Below, piece after piece: positions 19,211 to 28,217 of a DNA stretch of 64,000 nucleotides (positions are counted from its first letter, which is position 1; each line of letters begins with the position of its first letter). Made by a program: the position numbers and the translations under genes. A model generated the notes under the pieces. That model worked only from the letters and a program-made list of their open reading frames with translations, ran no database searches and had not been told where the DNA came from. This stretch comes from Planctomycetota bacterium (GTDB lineage: Bacteria; Planctomycetota; Planctomycetia; Planctomycetales; Planctomycetaceae). The DNA is taken from assembly GCA_023417655.1 (NCBI GenBank), contig JAEZFD010000054.1:106244-170243 (forward strand), written 5' to 3'.

Positions 19211-19681
19211 ATGCGACTCACTGAGTTCGTGGTTCCTGAAGCGATTTTGCCGCAGCTGCAAGCAGACTCCAAGCAGTCCGCAATTTGCCAGATGGTGGCC
19301 AGTCTGACACGCGCCGGAAAGATCCGCCCCGCTGACGAAGACGCGATTGTTTCAGCCATTCTGAAGCGGGAAGAACTGGGCTCGACCGGCATCGGCCGGG
19401 GCGTCGCTGTTCCTCACACGAAACATCCGTCTGCCGAATCGATCATTGCAACAGTGGCTCTGTGCCACGACGGTCTGAACTTCGAGAGCCTCGACGGGGA
19501 AGACGTGTACATCCTCTTCCTCCTGATTTCTCCTCCAGATCGCCCCGGGGACCATCTCCGTGGTCTCGAGACAATCACACGGCATCTGAAGAATGACGAT
19601 TTCTGCAACTTCCTGAAACAGGCCACAACCCAGCAGGCGGTTGTTGACTTGCTCGAGGAAGCAGACGAAGGTCATGCATAA
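19211..19681 (+). CDS. ptsN: PTS EIIA component, PtsN/fructose type
   Basis: A 156-residue phosphocarrier of the EIIA-2 family. The phosphorylated histidine is at about residue 69 in GVAVPHTKHP, followed by FESLDGEDVYILFLLISPP and HLRGLETITRHL, all family motifs. In regulatory (nitrogen-type) systems such a protein receives phosphate from HPr and controls other proteins rather than a sugar permease. The ATG at 19211 has AGGAAG about seven bases upstream. HPr and enzyme I genes follow on the same strand, which supports a phosphorelay; no EIIB or EIIC is nearby. Confidence 0.92.
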   Translation: MRLTEFVVPEAILPQLQADSKQSAICQMVASLTRAGKIRPADEDAIVSAILKREELGSTGIGRGVAVPHTKHPSAESIIATVALCHDGLNFESLDGEDVYILFLLISPPDRPGDHLRGLETITRHLKNDDFCNFLKQATTQQAVVDLLEEADEGHA

Positions 19682-20037
19682 GTTTCAAATCTGAATTGCC
19701 GGGTCGTGCATGCACCATCTTGACTGGTTACGGTTCAGGCACGCGCTCAGGCAATTTCTTCCCCGGCACCAAAAGCCGGGTCCCGGGACAGAGCGGACAA
19801 AATAACGCTCTCCCAAATCAACAGTCGTTTCGGAATTCCAGTCCATCATCAGCGCCTGTCCTGGACGGGTCTGATGATGAGTCGTGCGGGCAGAGAGTGG
19901 CGTTTACCCAGAAATTCTGACCAGAAAGATGAGGCGTTGTCCGAGCATCGGTGAGTGATTTTTCGACGACCCAGCAAGTTCTGGCTCAGAATTCGCTCTG
20001 CCCGCTCGGCATGAACACGATGCCCCCCCTCGCTCCC
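19682..20037. other. Intergenic region between ptsN and HPr gene
   Basis: About 355 bases. A small hairpin without T run (CCCGGC/GCCGGG, 19762-19780) is the only structure. A longer in-frame extension of HPr could start at a GTG at 19951, but has no ribosome binding site. Confidence 0.35.
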
Positions 20038-20322
20038 ATGAGTGACTCAGCGCTAATCTCCCGGCAAGTCAAACTCCACCTGGCTCAGGGCCTGCACATC
20101 AGGGCCTGTTCCAAGGTGGTTGCGATCGTCAGCGGATTCGACGGTCAAATTAAAATTCGCTATGGAAATCGCAGTGCTGACGCGGGTTCGATGTTCGACC
20201 TGATGCAGCTGGCGGCAATTCCCGGTGCTGACCTGACCCTTGAGGGGCAGGGAGACGGCGTGGAAAGCGTTCTGGATTCCCTGGAAGAATTCTTTTCCAA
20301 GGTCTCCGAAGCGGCTGAGTAA
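20038..20322 (+). CDS. HPr-family phosphocarrier protein
   Basis: HPr passes phosphate from enzyme I to EIIA proteins. The active-site motif GLHIRACSKVV carries the histidine at residue 20, and the rest (GQIKIRYGNRSADAGSMFDLMQLAA, then a C-terminal helix) fits the open-faced beta sandwich. A serine follows at about 46 in the position of the HPr-kinase site region (ADAGSMFDL), so regulatory phosphorylation is possible. Starting at the ATG at 20038 gives 94 residues, near the usual 85-90; a GTG at 19951 would add 29 odd residues. Neither start has a clear ribosome binding site, so the start is uncertain. Confidence 0.88.
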   Translation: MSDSALISRQVKLHLAQGLHIRACSKVVAIVSGFDGQIKIRYGNRSADAGSMFDLMQLAAIPGADLTLEGQGDGVESVLDSLEEFFSKVSEAAE

Positions 20323-20770
20323 TTCCCCCTGCGAACAGCACCCGATCCCTCTTCGCCCAAGGGATGAAATCCTCATTTTCCCTGCCTGTCTGGAGCGGCG
20401 CTCCTCAAATTCCTGCCTAACCTCCTCCCCGAAGAGCCAGCCATCCGGACGGCGACCGAGGCGAGCATGTCAGTTCGAACTTTGGTGGATGGAAATTCTC
20501 CGCCGGATGCAAAAATTTTGGACAGCGGATGTCAGATTTCAGGCAGCGACCGGAATCTGACTGGCACCCGCCTCCTGACGTCGTTCTGAATCTTCGCCAA
20601 AAAACGATCTGGTTCCTTGATGCATTCCCGTCGACATTTCCGGTACAGAGTCCGTAACCAATCTCCTGAACCGGATTTCGGTTCTCCAGCACTGCGTCGG
20701 AACACACTAGTCGGGGTTGATCCGTGAGGGCGTCTCATGCACAATGGCGGCCAGTCCAATAAGGGTTTCG
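20323..20770. other. Intergenic region between HPr and enzyme I genes
   Basis: About 450 bases, unusually long inside a functional cluster. No gene, terminator or promoter can be supported; the AAGGG at about 20763-20767 is the likely ribosome binding site for enzyme I. Confidence 0.35.
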
Positions 20771-22519
20771 ATGCAAGTTAAACATGGGATCGCAGTTTCA
20801 CCCGGGATCGCCATTGGCCCGGCTTTTGTGCTTGGAGTGGAAGACTATCGCGTACCTCACACCTATGTGAGCGAAGCGGCAGCTGACTCGGAAGTGCAGC
20901 GACTCCGTCATGCTCTGGACAATGTTGCCAGTGAGATCTCGACAAACGAATCTCTCGCCGCCCAGCATCTCGGCAAACAGTATGCCGCCATCTTTGGGGC
21001 CCATCTGCAGTTTGTCCGTGATCCCAAGCTGATCGCGGAAATGGAACAGCTGATTAGACAGGAGCACCGTTCTCCTGAGTTTGCCGCCACTCAGGTCCTC
21101 CGCCGCTTCGCCAGAGAACTCCAGCATCTCGGGAATCAGTATCTCGCAGAGCGGGCGTCTGACATTTTTGACCTCGAACGAAGCCTGCTGCGACACCTCC
21201 TCGGACAACAACGAGTCGAGTTGTCACAACTCAGCGGGGCCGCGATCGTGCTGGCCCATAATCTGACGCCGAGTGAAACCGCCAATCTGAATCGAGATTG
21301 CGTTCGCGGTTTTGTGACCGAGGTCGGAGGGAGCACCAGCCACACTGCAATTCTGGCGGGAGCTCTCGAAATCCCGGCCGTCGTTGGGGTCGGCAGCTTC
21401 CTGGCTGACGTGATGGGCGGGGAAACCATCATCATCGATGGCGATGAAGGGAAAGTTGTCATTGGTCCCGATCCACAGACGCTCGCGAGCTATCAGGCTC
21501 AGCAGCGTCGAATGCGGCGGACAACGGCCAATCTCCAGGCTCGCGTCGATGTTCCCGCCGAGACAAAAGACGGGACCCGAATTTCTGTCTACGGAAACAT
21601 TGAATTCCCGGCTGAGGCCGAGCATTGTCGAAATCGTGGGGCGGACGGCATCGGCTTGTACCGCACCGAATTCCTGTACCTGGGTGCGACTCAGGAGAGG
21701 ACAGAAGAAGATCATTATCAGGCCTATCTGCACGTCCTGAAGAATTTCCCGAACCAGCCGGTGATTATTCGCACCTTGGACCTCGGAGCGGACAAGATTC
21801 CGGGTGCGCTGGAAGATGTCTTTAAAAATATGCCGAATCCGGAGCTCGGACTTCGGAGTATCCGCGTCAGTCTCGAGTTTGTCGGGCTGTTTCGGACGCA
21901 GTTGAGGGCACTGCTTCGAGCCGCCACCGAGGGTGACCTGCGGATCATGTTTCCGTTGATCTCCTCTTTGGTCGAGCTCCGTCAGGCCAAGATGGTTCTC
22001 AGCGACGTCTGCGAGGATCTGGAAGAGCAGGGGATCCCCTTCCGACGAGATGTCCCGGTCGGAATGATGGTTGAAGTCCCTTCCGTCGCGTTACTGGCGG
22101 AAGAGTTCGCCCGTGAGGTCGATTTTTTCTCCATCGGCACGAATGATCTCATTCAATATACGCTCGCGGCGGATCGCTCAGACCCAACGGTCGCCAAATA
22201 TTACAATCCGGCTGATCCCGCGATTCTCTTCCTGCTGAAGCGGGTCTTCGCTGCGGCGGATGCAGCAAAGATTCCAGTCAGTGTCTGCGGTCAGATGGGG
22301 TCTGAGCCGAAGTTTGTCCCCCTGTTGGTTGGCATGGGCCTGCGCAGCCTGAGCGTGACGCCGCAAGCGATTCCGACCATCAAGGAACTGATCCGGAATA
22401 TGAGCATTGCGGATGCAGAAGAGATTGCAGCCCGTGTTTCCCGGCTCGAAGTCGCCCGCGATATCGAGTTCTACCTGCGGGGCGAGTTGAAGCGATTTCT
22501 GCCGAACGGGTCCCTCTGA
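20771..22519 (+). CDS. ptsI: Phosphoenolpyruvate--protein phosphotransferase (enzyme I)
   Basis: Enzyme I takes phosphate from PEP and loads HPr. The order is standard: HPr-binding helical domain, the phospho-histidine at about 191 in EVGGSTSHTAILAG, then the PEP-binding barrel with DGIGLYRTEFLYLG, the metal/PEP region DFFSIGTNDLIQYTLAADR and the catalytic Cys in VSVCGQMGSEP. About 582 residues from the ATG at 20771, the family length; AAGGG lies five bases upstream, while the earlier ATG at 20744 is less well placed. With HPr and PtsN upstream this makes a soluble relay without sugar transport components. Confidence 0.95.
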   Translation: MQVKHGIAVSPGIAIGPAFVLGVEDYRVPHTYVSEAAADSEVQRLRHALDNVASEISTNESLAAQHLGKQYAAIFGAHLQFVRDPKLIAEMEQLIRQEHRSPEFAATQVLRRFARELQHLGNQYLAERASDIFDLERSLLRHLLGQQRVELSQLSGAAIVLAHNLTPSETANLNRDCVRGFVTEVGGSTSHTAILAGALEIPAVVGVGSFLADVMGGETIIIDGDEGKVVIGPDPQTLASYQAQQRRMRRTTANLQARVDVPAETKDGTRISVYGNIEFPAEAEHCRNRGADGIGLYRTEFLYLGATQERTEEDHYQAYLHVLKNFPNQPVIIRTLDLGADKIPGALEDVFKNMPNPELGLRSIRVSLEFVGLFRTQLRALLRAATEGDLRIMFPLISSLVELRQAKMVLSDVCEDLEEQGIPFRRDVPVGMMVEVPSVALLAEEFAREVDFFSIGTNDLIQYTLAADRSDPTVAKYYNPADPAILFLLKRVFAAADAAKIPVSVCGQMGSEPKFVPLLVGMGLRSLSVTPQAIPTIKELIRNMSIADAEEIAARVSRLEVARDIEFYLRGELKRFLPNGSL

Positions 22520-22526
22520 TCAGGAT

Positions 22527-22559
22527 CTGATCGGCAGAATATGCATTTCTGCCGGTCAG
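22527..22559 (+). terminator. Hairpin after ptsI without a T run
   Basis: A 13-bp stem (CTGATCGGCAGAA with TTCTGCCGGTCAG, one G-T pair) and a 7-base loop start eight bases after the ptsI stop. There is no T run, so it may be a 3'-end stabiliser or a factor-dependent terminator. Confidence 0.45.
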
Positions 22560-22664
22560 CGATCCAGTCAACTCCGGCAATTGCTGCAATTTCATTGACG
22601 CTCGCGAGACCTTCGCCGTAGAAGCCGAGTCATTCCAATGATTCGGGTTACGAAGGACTCATCG

Positions 22665-24140
22665 ATGCGACCTGTGCTGGCCGCTCTACTGCCGCCCCTC
22701 CTGTTTGCTCTGGCCGATCTTCCGCATCGTGCCTGTGCTCAGGAGCCGTTGCGGCGCTATCCTGAATTGCTTCCCTTTCTCAGCTCGCCAGAGCCTGCGA
22801 AAAGCGAAACGGGAACTCGGCTGGCTGAAGACGAGTCACTTTTCACCCGACCTGTCGGGAGCCCTGACCGGTCTTACGTCCAGAGTGACTACACATGGAC
22901 GCTGGTAACGGACCCAATGCAACCGCGGCGACTCGATTCAGAGTTGTCTCACATGGCTCCAGCAGCGGCGCCGATGCCATCAGCGCGACCGCGCCCCTCT
23001 CCACTGCCAACAGCCCTTGAGCAGGAACCCGCGCAAGAAGCACCGGAGTTACTGAAGACGTCTGCCGATGACTCCGCGCCGGCGATATTGCCTCAATTGC
23101 GAACAGCGGGCTTTGACGAGTCGATGATTGCGCCTCCCGCAAGACGGGATCCAATCCCCGCCCTTGAACTCGCGCAAGTTCCTCCTCCCCCGGAATCACT
23201 CACAAAACAGCCAGTGGCTTCATCCCCGAGCTTCACCGATCCCGACACCATCGGAAGCGATCCCTTTGTGCAGGAAGCCTGTGGCGAGCCGTTCGTGACC
23301 TCAACGAACAGGAACCATCGAAGCTCCGAGAACTGCCCTCCCGGTGGATGCAATGCGTTCTGCCAGCAACCGGAAATTTGTGGGATTCTGGAGCCTTATG
23401 CGAATCTTGAATTCCGCCCAGGAAACCGCAGGGTCATCGGAGCCGGCGGCTTTTTCATCCCGCTGTGGCAGGACTGTGAGAGCGTGCTGTTCACCGACCT
23501 GAAGGGACGTGGCGACGACCATGGAGCAGCAGACGGTTTCTTCGGACTCGGCTATCGCGTCTTTCTCGACCCGAACTGGATTCTCGGTACATACGTTTAT
23601 TACGACCTGCGAGTCTCGGACCAGCATAACTTCTTCAATCAGGCAAACGTTGGCATCGAACTGCTCTCATTGAATTGGGAGTTCCGGGTGAACGGCTACC
23701 TTCCCGGCTCGGACGATAAATCCGCGCATGTTGCCAGTGGGTATTCTGACGGCACACTCATCACCCGTAATTTTCGTGAACGCGCTTATCGCGGAATCGA
23801 CTGGGAAATTGGGTACCGATTTCTGTACTGGGGTTGGAACGATCGCTTCGAAGCTCGCTGTTTTATTGGAAGCTATTCCTTTGACCATTCCGATGACAGC
23901 TTCCCGTCTTTTGCAGGACCCCGATCTCGATGGGAGATGCGTATCCACGACCTCGGCTGGCTGGGAAATCAGTCACGCTTCGAGTTCGGAATGGAAGTCA
24001 TGACCGACCGCATTCGGCATGAACAAATCTTCGGCTATGCCCGAGTCAACATTCCATTGGGCGGCAAAGATGGCAAGCGAGCGTTTCTTGATCCACTCCG
24101 TCGGCGCATGCTGGACGCCCCTGTGCGACCAATCAACTGA
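22665..24140 (+). CDS. Exported protein with C-terminal inverse-autotransporter-like beta-barrel
   Basis: About 491 residues. A signal peptide (MRPVLAALLPPLLFALADL, cleavage likely after RACA) leads to a Pro/Ala/Ser-rich, disordered stretch to about 220, including a Cys-containing segment (NCPPGGCNAFCQQPEIC) near 225-245. The rest alternates in amphipathic strands: GAGGFFIPLW, FFGLGYRVFLDPNWILGTYVYYD, ELLSLNWEFRVNGYLPG, WEIGYRFLYWGW and FGYARVNIPLGG. That is the pattern of the intimin/invasin (IAT) barrel, but no passenger follows it. The start at 22665 is chosen because AAGGA lies seven bases upstream and the signal peptide begins there. It is probably an outer-membrane protein; role unknown. 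Confidence 0.75.
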   Translation: MRPVLAALLPPLLFALADLPHRACAQEPLRRYPELLPFLSSPEPAKSETGTRLAEDESLFTRPVGSPDRSYVQSDYTWTLVTDPMQPRRLDSELSHMAPAAAPMPSARPRPSPLPTALEQEPAQEAPELLKTSADDSAPAILPQLRTAGFDESMIAPPARRDPIPALELAQVPPPPESLTKQPVASSPSFTDPDTIGSDPFVQEACGEPFVTSTNRNHRSSENCPPGGCNAFCQQPEICGILEPYANLEFRPGNRRVIGAGGFFIPLWQDCESVLFTDLKGRGDDHGAADGFFGLGYRVFLDPNWILGTYVYYDLRVSDQHNFFNQANVGIELLSLNWEFRVNGYLPGSDDKSAHVASGYSDGTLITRNFRERAYRGIDWEIGYRFLYWGWNDRFEARCFIGSYSFDHSDDSFPSFAGPRSRWEMRIHDLGWLGNQSRFEFGMEVMTDRIRHEQIFGYARVNIPLGGKDGKRAFLDPLRRRMLDAPVRPIN

Positions 24141-24246
24141 TGCAAACAGCGCTGGAGGGCTTCCTCTCCGCGCGGTGTCTTCTCGCCGCGACACTGCCGA
24201 CGAGTGTTAAAACTCCATCGGAGGTCCGCCAACCCTGACGCCTCAG

Positions 24247-24888
24247 CTATGGTGCGACCCCAGCCAGAGCTGATCGGGCCACCATATCACCGAAGTTTTT
24301 CAGCAGACGCAGGCCGACCTGCTGGCTCTTTTCAGGGTGAAACTGAGTAGCGACGAGGTTCCCCTTACCGACGACCGAAGCGAATGTCTGATGGCCGTGC
24401 TGCGTGCTGCAGATGATGACGTCAGGATCAGTCGGCTGAACGTGATAGCTATGGACGAAATAGACGTACTCGCCTGACTGAACCCCTTCCACGAGCGGAT
24501 GTGGTCGGGTGATTTTCAGAGCATTCCAACCCATATGCGGAATCTTTAGCCCCGGCTCGGGTTGGAATCGCACGACACTGCCTGCAATGAGACCCAGGCC
24601 TTCAAAGTCGCCTCCTTCTTCACTGCGGTCGAAGAGAAGCTGTTGCCCGAGACAGATCCCTAGCATTGGCTTGTCCGCCTCAACTATCTCCCGAATGGCC
24701 GTGACGAAATCAAGTCGGCGCAGTTCAGAGATCGCGTCCCGGAAGGCGCCGACTCCTGGCAGGATGACACCGTCATAGTCCTGCAGTGAGCGAGGCGAAG
24801 TGGTGATTTCGGCCGGGGTCTGCAGGTGTTCAAACGCTTTCTGGACACTGCGGAGATTGCCCATTCCGTAGTCGATAATGCCGATCAT
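24247..24888 (-). CDS. hisH: Imidazole glycerol phosphate synthase, glutaminase subunit
   Basis: HisH hydrolyses glutamine and channels ammonia to HisF in histidine biosynthesis. The 213-residue protein starts MIGIIDYGMGNLRSV, has the nucleophile Cys at about 79 in LGICLGQQLLF, and the His/Glu pair in TQFHPEKS, completing the class I amidotransferase triad. GVGAF and HMGWN motifs are typical. The ATG at 24888 matches the family start; a GTG at 24900 would add four residues. HisF and HisA are not adjacent in this window. Confidence 0.96.
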   Translation of the reverse strand: MIGIIDYGMGNLRSVQKAFEHLQTPAEITTSPRSLQDYDGVILPGVGAFRDAISELRRLDFVTAIREIVEADKPMLGICLGQQLLFDRSEEGGDFEGLGLIAGSVVRFQPEPGLKIPHMGWNALKITRPHPLVEGVQSGEYVYFVHSYHVQPTDPDVIICSTQHGHQTFASVVGKGNLVATQFHPEKSQQVGLRLLKNFGDMVARSALAGVAP

Positions 24889-24975
24889 AATTCGCTTCAC
24901 TCACAGGCTTCATTGCCAGACGTCCTCACCGTCGATCCCTGCTGGACACGGACCCCTACCGGGAGGCTCACCCGA

Positions 24976-25021
24976 AACAGAAAAACCGGATTTCCGCCAA
25001 TAGGGCAGGAAAACCGGTTTC
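24976..25021 (-). terminator. Rho-independent terminator, minus strand
   Basis: On the minus strand AAACCGG-TTTTCC-TGCC pairs with GGCGG-AAAT-CCGGTTT with one mismatch and one bulge, followed by TTTTTCTG. It lies about 130 bases after the acidic-protein gene ending at 25150 and about 90 bases before hisH, so it may end the former or attenuate the latter. Confidence 0.65.
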
Positions 25022-25149
25022 AAAAATCGTTGCATCATCCTGAATCTTGGGATCGCACAGAGAACATACTCAGATGTTCCCAGCCTGAAATCCCGGCCCA
25101 ATAGCCCGAACGTCTCTAAAGGAAGTCGCCGGGCAGGCCAAATCAGGGC

Positions 25150-25449
25150 TTAGAAATCGTCGTCGAGATCGAAGTGTCCGCTGTTCTCAGCTGGGAAGCT
25201 CTCAAGCGACTCGGCAGGACCGTGGTCGTAGCAATCTTCGTCATGCCACAACGGAACGCCAGCGGCGTAGCGAGCGGCCAGCATGCGGACTTTGTCTTCT
25301 GAACCGGGCTTCGCACCGGTGGGGTTCAGTGGGTCGACGCTTGAAAAGTCAAACTCTTCGACAATTTCGAGTTCGTGCTGATCTTCAAAGGACAGTTCAG
25401 TCCCGATGGCAACATCAAGATCAGGATTCACCTCGAAGGAAAAATCCAT
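25150..25449 (-). CDS. Small acidic hypothetical protein
   Basis: A 99-residue, strongly acidic protein (DFSFEVNPDLDVAIG at the start, GHFDLDDDF at the end) with a central RMLAARYAAGVPLWHDEDCYD segment. There is no signal peptide or membrane helix, so it is cytoplasmic. The WHDEDC element could bind metal but no complete site is recognisable. The ATG at 25449 has GGGGAG nine bases upstream and is preferred over a longer start. I recall similar small proteins in planctomycete genomes but cannot name a family or function. Confidence 0.75.
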   Translation of the reverse strand: MDFSFEVNPDLDVAIGTELSFEDQHELEIVEEFDFSSVDPLNPTGAKPGSEDKVRMLAARYAAGVPLWHDEDCYDHGPAESLESFPAENSGHFDLDDDF

Positions 25450-26152
25450 ACAACACATCTCCCCTCTTAAAGCAATGATCAACAAATATCTGATTATGAT
25501 CCGAGTCGTGAGAACGCGTTCACGAGACCGGAAAATGATTCATTCGACGCAAAATCAACAACATGCGGGAACACGGGTAGCCATCTTGAACATCAAAATT
25601 TCAGCGGTTCCCCGAACTTCGACCGCGTCATGCAGCAACTGGTCACAGGAGTGAGTCGCACAGAAGAGGGCGCTCTCACCGCGACTCGTTTTGCTTTTCC
25701 ATAAGCAAAAGAACCGCCAGGCCGCTCATTGACTAACGGCGGCGAAACAAACTGGCTGACCGGAGTTGATTTTTTCTGTGAATAGGGAATAAGTCAACAA
25801 AAAAAGCCATTGTTGCTCGCAGATTCTTGATTTCACCGGCCAATGTCGCCAATCCTTCAGGTCACTCGGCTTTGAATGAACCGTGAGAGGCGCAGTCTGA
25901 TTGCTCAAAACAGAAGTTTATTAGAACTCTACTTCGACAAATTTGCTGAGACTCTACGCCGAAAATGTTGGGTTCGCTGTGATTTTCAGGAATCCGTCAG
26001 CAATTCTTTGGCATTCAAATAATGCCGCAAAGAATCAGCTGTTATTGATGCAAAGCAAAATTAACACGCTGAGCCACAGCTTCTCTGAACAGGCTCTCGT
26101 GACGTGGGCCTGTCTCGTAGCTGCGGGAGCCAGCAATAAAGGCCTCGGAAGC
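25450..26152. other. 700-base intergenic region with hairpins
   Basis: No gene is supported. The DNA is more AT-rich than its surroundings. It contains an 8-bp stem TTTTGCTT/AAGCAAAA near 25689-25710 and a 13-bp stem with a 2-base bulge at 26003-26035 (CTTTGGCATT/AATGCCGCAAAG). The latter lies about 120 bases after the pilin-like gene on the minus strand, could end or stabilise its message, and has no T run. Confidence 0.45.
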
Positions 26153-26512
26153 TCACTCGACCTCCGGATTTTCTTTCGGGGCAGGGGTGATCGATTGTTG
26201 GCTCGCTTCGCGATTCGCCTGCTTTTCCTGCTCGTATTCCTTCCGGAGGCGAGAAACTGACTCATCAGCAGGCGCCTGCAGAAACTGAGATCCCGCCGAC
26301 CAGGCATTTCCCACCCGCTGCTCGGGAATGCAGAAGCTCTGGTCAAGGCTCCGAAATGCGAAGCCAATTTCCGCGAGTTCGTCCCCGATAGAACTCGCCA
26401 CTGTGGACAAACCAATTCCTGCCCCCGCGACACCGAGCGTCCCAACCAGTGCGGCCTCGGCTGACAGAATCGCTCCAGATTCATCTCGCAGGAATTCAGA
26501 CCAAAGTGACAT
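26153..26512 (-). CDS. Flp/type IVb pilin-like small membrane protein
   Basis: A 119-residue protein. The N-terminus MSLWSEFLRDESGAILSAEA runs into a hydrophobic helix (about 17-45) with the Glu and Gly-Ala pattern seen in Flp-type pilins, followed by a charged, helical C-terminus rich in Glu, Gln and Lys. Flp pilins are processed by a dedicated peptidase and assembled by Tad machinery; no tad, cpa or rcp genes are in the window. The ATG at 26512 follows a good site (GGAG with seven bases) and is preferred over a GTG six bases upstream. Assignment rests on pattern, not a search. Confidence 0.65.
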   Translation of the reverse strand: MSLWSEFLRDESGAILSAEAALVGTLGVAGAGIGLSTVASSIGDELAEIGFAFRSLDQSFCIPEQRVGNAWSAGSQFLQAPADESVSRLRKEYEQEKQANREASQQSITPAPKENPEVE

Positions 26513-26725
26513 TTTCACTCTCCAACTGCAGCAAAAACAACCAGCACAATCGTCAAATTAGGAGCAATTGGAACCTTAGGCAAGACGACTTGTTCAGCTT
26601 TTGAAACAAAACGCTCAGCGTGTGATACAGGGCCGCTTCATTTAGAATGAAGGGAGCAGACGTCGCGTCACTTGGAGAAAAGCCCCCTTTTTCTCCGCGC
26701 AGAAAGAACTGGAGTCGGTCAAAAC

Positions 26726-27862
26726 ATGGATGGAGAAAGGAGACTCTCTGGTTCCGTGCTGACTATTGCGGTCACCTCTCTCCTGCTGATCGGTTGCGGG
26801 CTCGCTGGAATCCATCGAGGAGACGTGCTGGAAGGAGGATCGTTCCTCTCGCGTCAGGTTGTCTGGATTGCGCTGGGCAGCATGGCCGCGACTCTCGCCT
26901 TTTGGCTGCCGTATCGGCGCACGCAGGGGTGGGGATGGGTGCTTTACGCCATCTCAATCTTCCTCCTCGTCATCGTCTTTCTATTTCCGCCGAAGAACGG
27001 AGCGCGACGCTGGATCCCGGTGGGTCCGATTTCCGTTCAGCCTTCGGAACTCGCCAAGATCGCTTTGATTCTGGCACTCGGCGAATATCTGATGTTCCGG
27101 CGAAACCATCGCTCTCTCCTCGGGCTGATTCCTCCGTTCCTGATGACGGCAGTGCCGGTCCTTCTGATTCTCAAGGAACCTGACCTCGGAACAGCACTCC
27201 TGTTCTTCCCAATCTTGTACGCCATGCTGTTCATCGCCGGGGCGCGACGGACTCACTTGTTCGCATCGATCGCGGCAGGGATTCTGACGTTGCCCATTCT
27301 GTGGGTGAACATGAGTACGGAGCAGAAGTCTCGAGTGACCGCCGTCTTCCAGCAGGCGGACGACGGCACGCCAGAACCGGGAGACGGCTACCACCTGTTT
27401 CAGTCAAAGCAGCTGCTGGCATTAGGAGGAAAGTGGGGAAGTGACTCGCAGGGAGACCGCATTGACGATCCCGCCGCATATCGCCTGCCGGCAGGGCGAA
27501 CTGACTTCGTTTACAGTCTGATTGGTGAGCGATGGGGATTGCCCGGGACAATCGGGCTGCAGATGATCTTCGCGACCTTTGTCCTCGCAGGCTGTCGAGC
27601 GGCATCGCAAACCCGTGATCCTTACGGACGTCTCATCGCAACGGGGATCGTGACCCTGCTGGCAGCTCAGGTGTTAATTAACACCGCCATGACTGTGGGA
27701 CTGGCCCCGATCACAGGCCTCACACTCCCCTTAGTCAGCTATGGGGGTTCGAGCTTTCTGACGACAGCATTCTGTATCGGGCTGTTAATAAATGTAGCAA
27801 GCTCACCGGGATTCGATGTCGCCGGGCAGCCATTTGATTTTCGCGAGTCGGTGAAAGACTGA
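26726..27862 (+). CDS. rodA: SEDS-family protein, RodA type
   Basis: About 378 residues with ten membrane helices. SEDS proteins polymerise lipid II glycan strands with a class B penicillin-binding protein; RodA serves the elongation machinery. Family motifs are NGARRWIPVGPISVQPSELAK, LILKEPDLGTALLF, GDGYHLFQSKQLLALGGKWG, PAGRTDFVYSLIGERWG and GLTLPLVSYGGSSFL. The ATG at 26726 has GGAG eleven bases upstream; a longer TTG-started frame at 26672 is unlikely. The PBP2 partner, MreB and MreC are not adjacent. RodA rather than FtsW is inferred from the RWIPVG and SYGGSS pattern, which does not fully separate the two. Confidence 0.85.
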   Translation: MDGERRLSGSVLTIAVTSLLLIGCGLAGIHRGDVLEGGSFLSRQVVWIALGSMAATLAFWLPYRRTQGWGWVLYAISIFLLVIVFLFPPKNGARRWIPVGPISVQPSELAKIALILALGEYLMFRRNHRSLLGLIPPFLMTAVPVLLILKEPDLGTALLFFPILYAMLFIAGARRTHLFASIAAGILTLPILWVNMSTEQKSRVTAVFQQADDGTPEPGDGYHLFQSKQLLALGGKWGSDSQGDRIDDPAAYRLPAGRTDFVYSLIGERWGLPGTIGLQMIFATFVLAGCRAASQTRDPYGRLIATGIVTLLAAQVLINTAMTVGLAPITGLTLPLVSYGGSSFLTTAFCIGLLINVASSPGFDVAGQPFDFRESVKD

Positions 27863-28217
27863 GATTAAGTCGCGCTCACCCGGTGTCATCTGCTCTTAAT
27901 GATTCACTGATAGTCAGTGTTATTTTGCAGTGCTCAGTCGTTGGGCTCGCTCCCAGTGCTCGGCTCCCCGTTCTCGCTCCAATTGAACGATCTCTCGCAA
28001 ACAAGCCGCGCGGCGCCCGAACCTTACAGTGTCGCATGCGAACCATTAACAGTGGCTGCTGGTATTAAGCTAACCGGCTCAATTTAACAGACATGAAAAA
28101 GAGTTGCAGAATCTATTGACGGGTCCTTTCGCGGCGGTATTTTGGAGCCACATATCTGCAATTCTCGATATTTGCTCTCGCAATTCGTTCCACGATTTTC
28201 TCTCTCTGGAGACGCCT
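27863..28217. other. Intergenic region with DUF1559 promoter
   Basis: About 355 bases; no gene is supported. The right part contains the candidate promoter at 28116-28143 and the ribosome binding site GGAG at 28208-28211. Confidence 0.4.
28116..28143 (+). promoter_or_regulatory. Candidate promoter of the DUF1559 gene
   Basis: TTGACG (28116-28121), 16 bases, then TATTTT (28138-28143) resemble a housekeeping-sigma promoter, giving a leader of roughly 65-70 bases before the GTG at 28218. Confidence 0.45.

Noticed and set aside
26647..27183. A 178-codon plus-strand frame
   Set aside because: It overlaps rodA in another frame and is rich in Arg, Ser and Pro with no motif.
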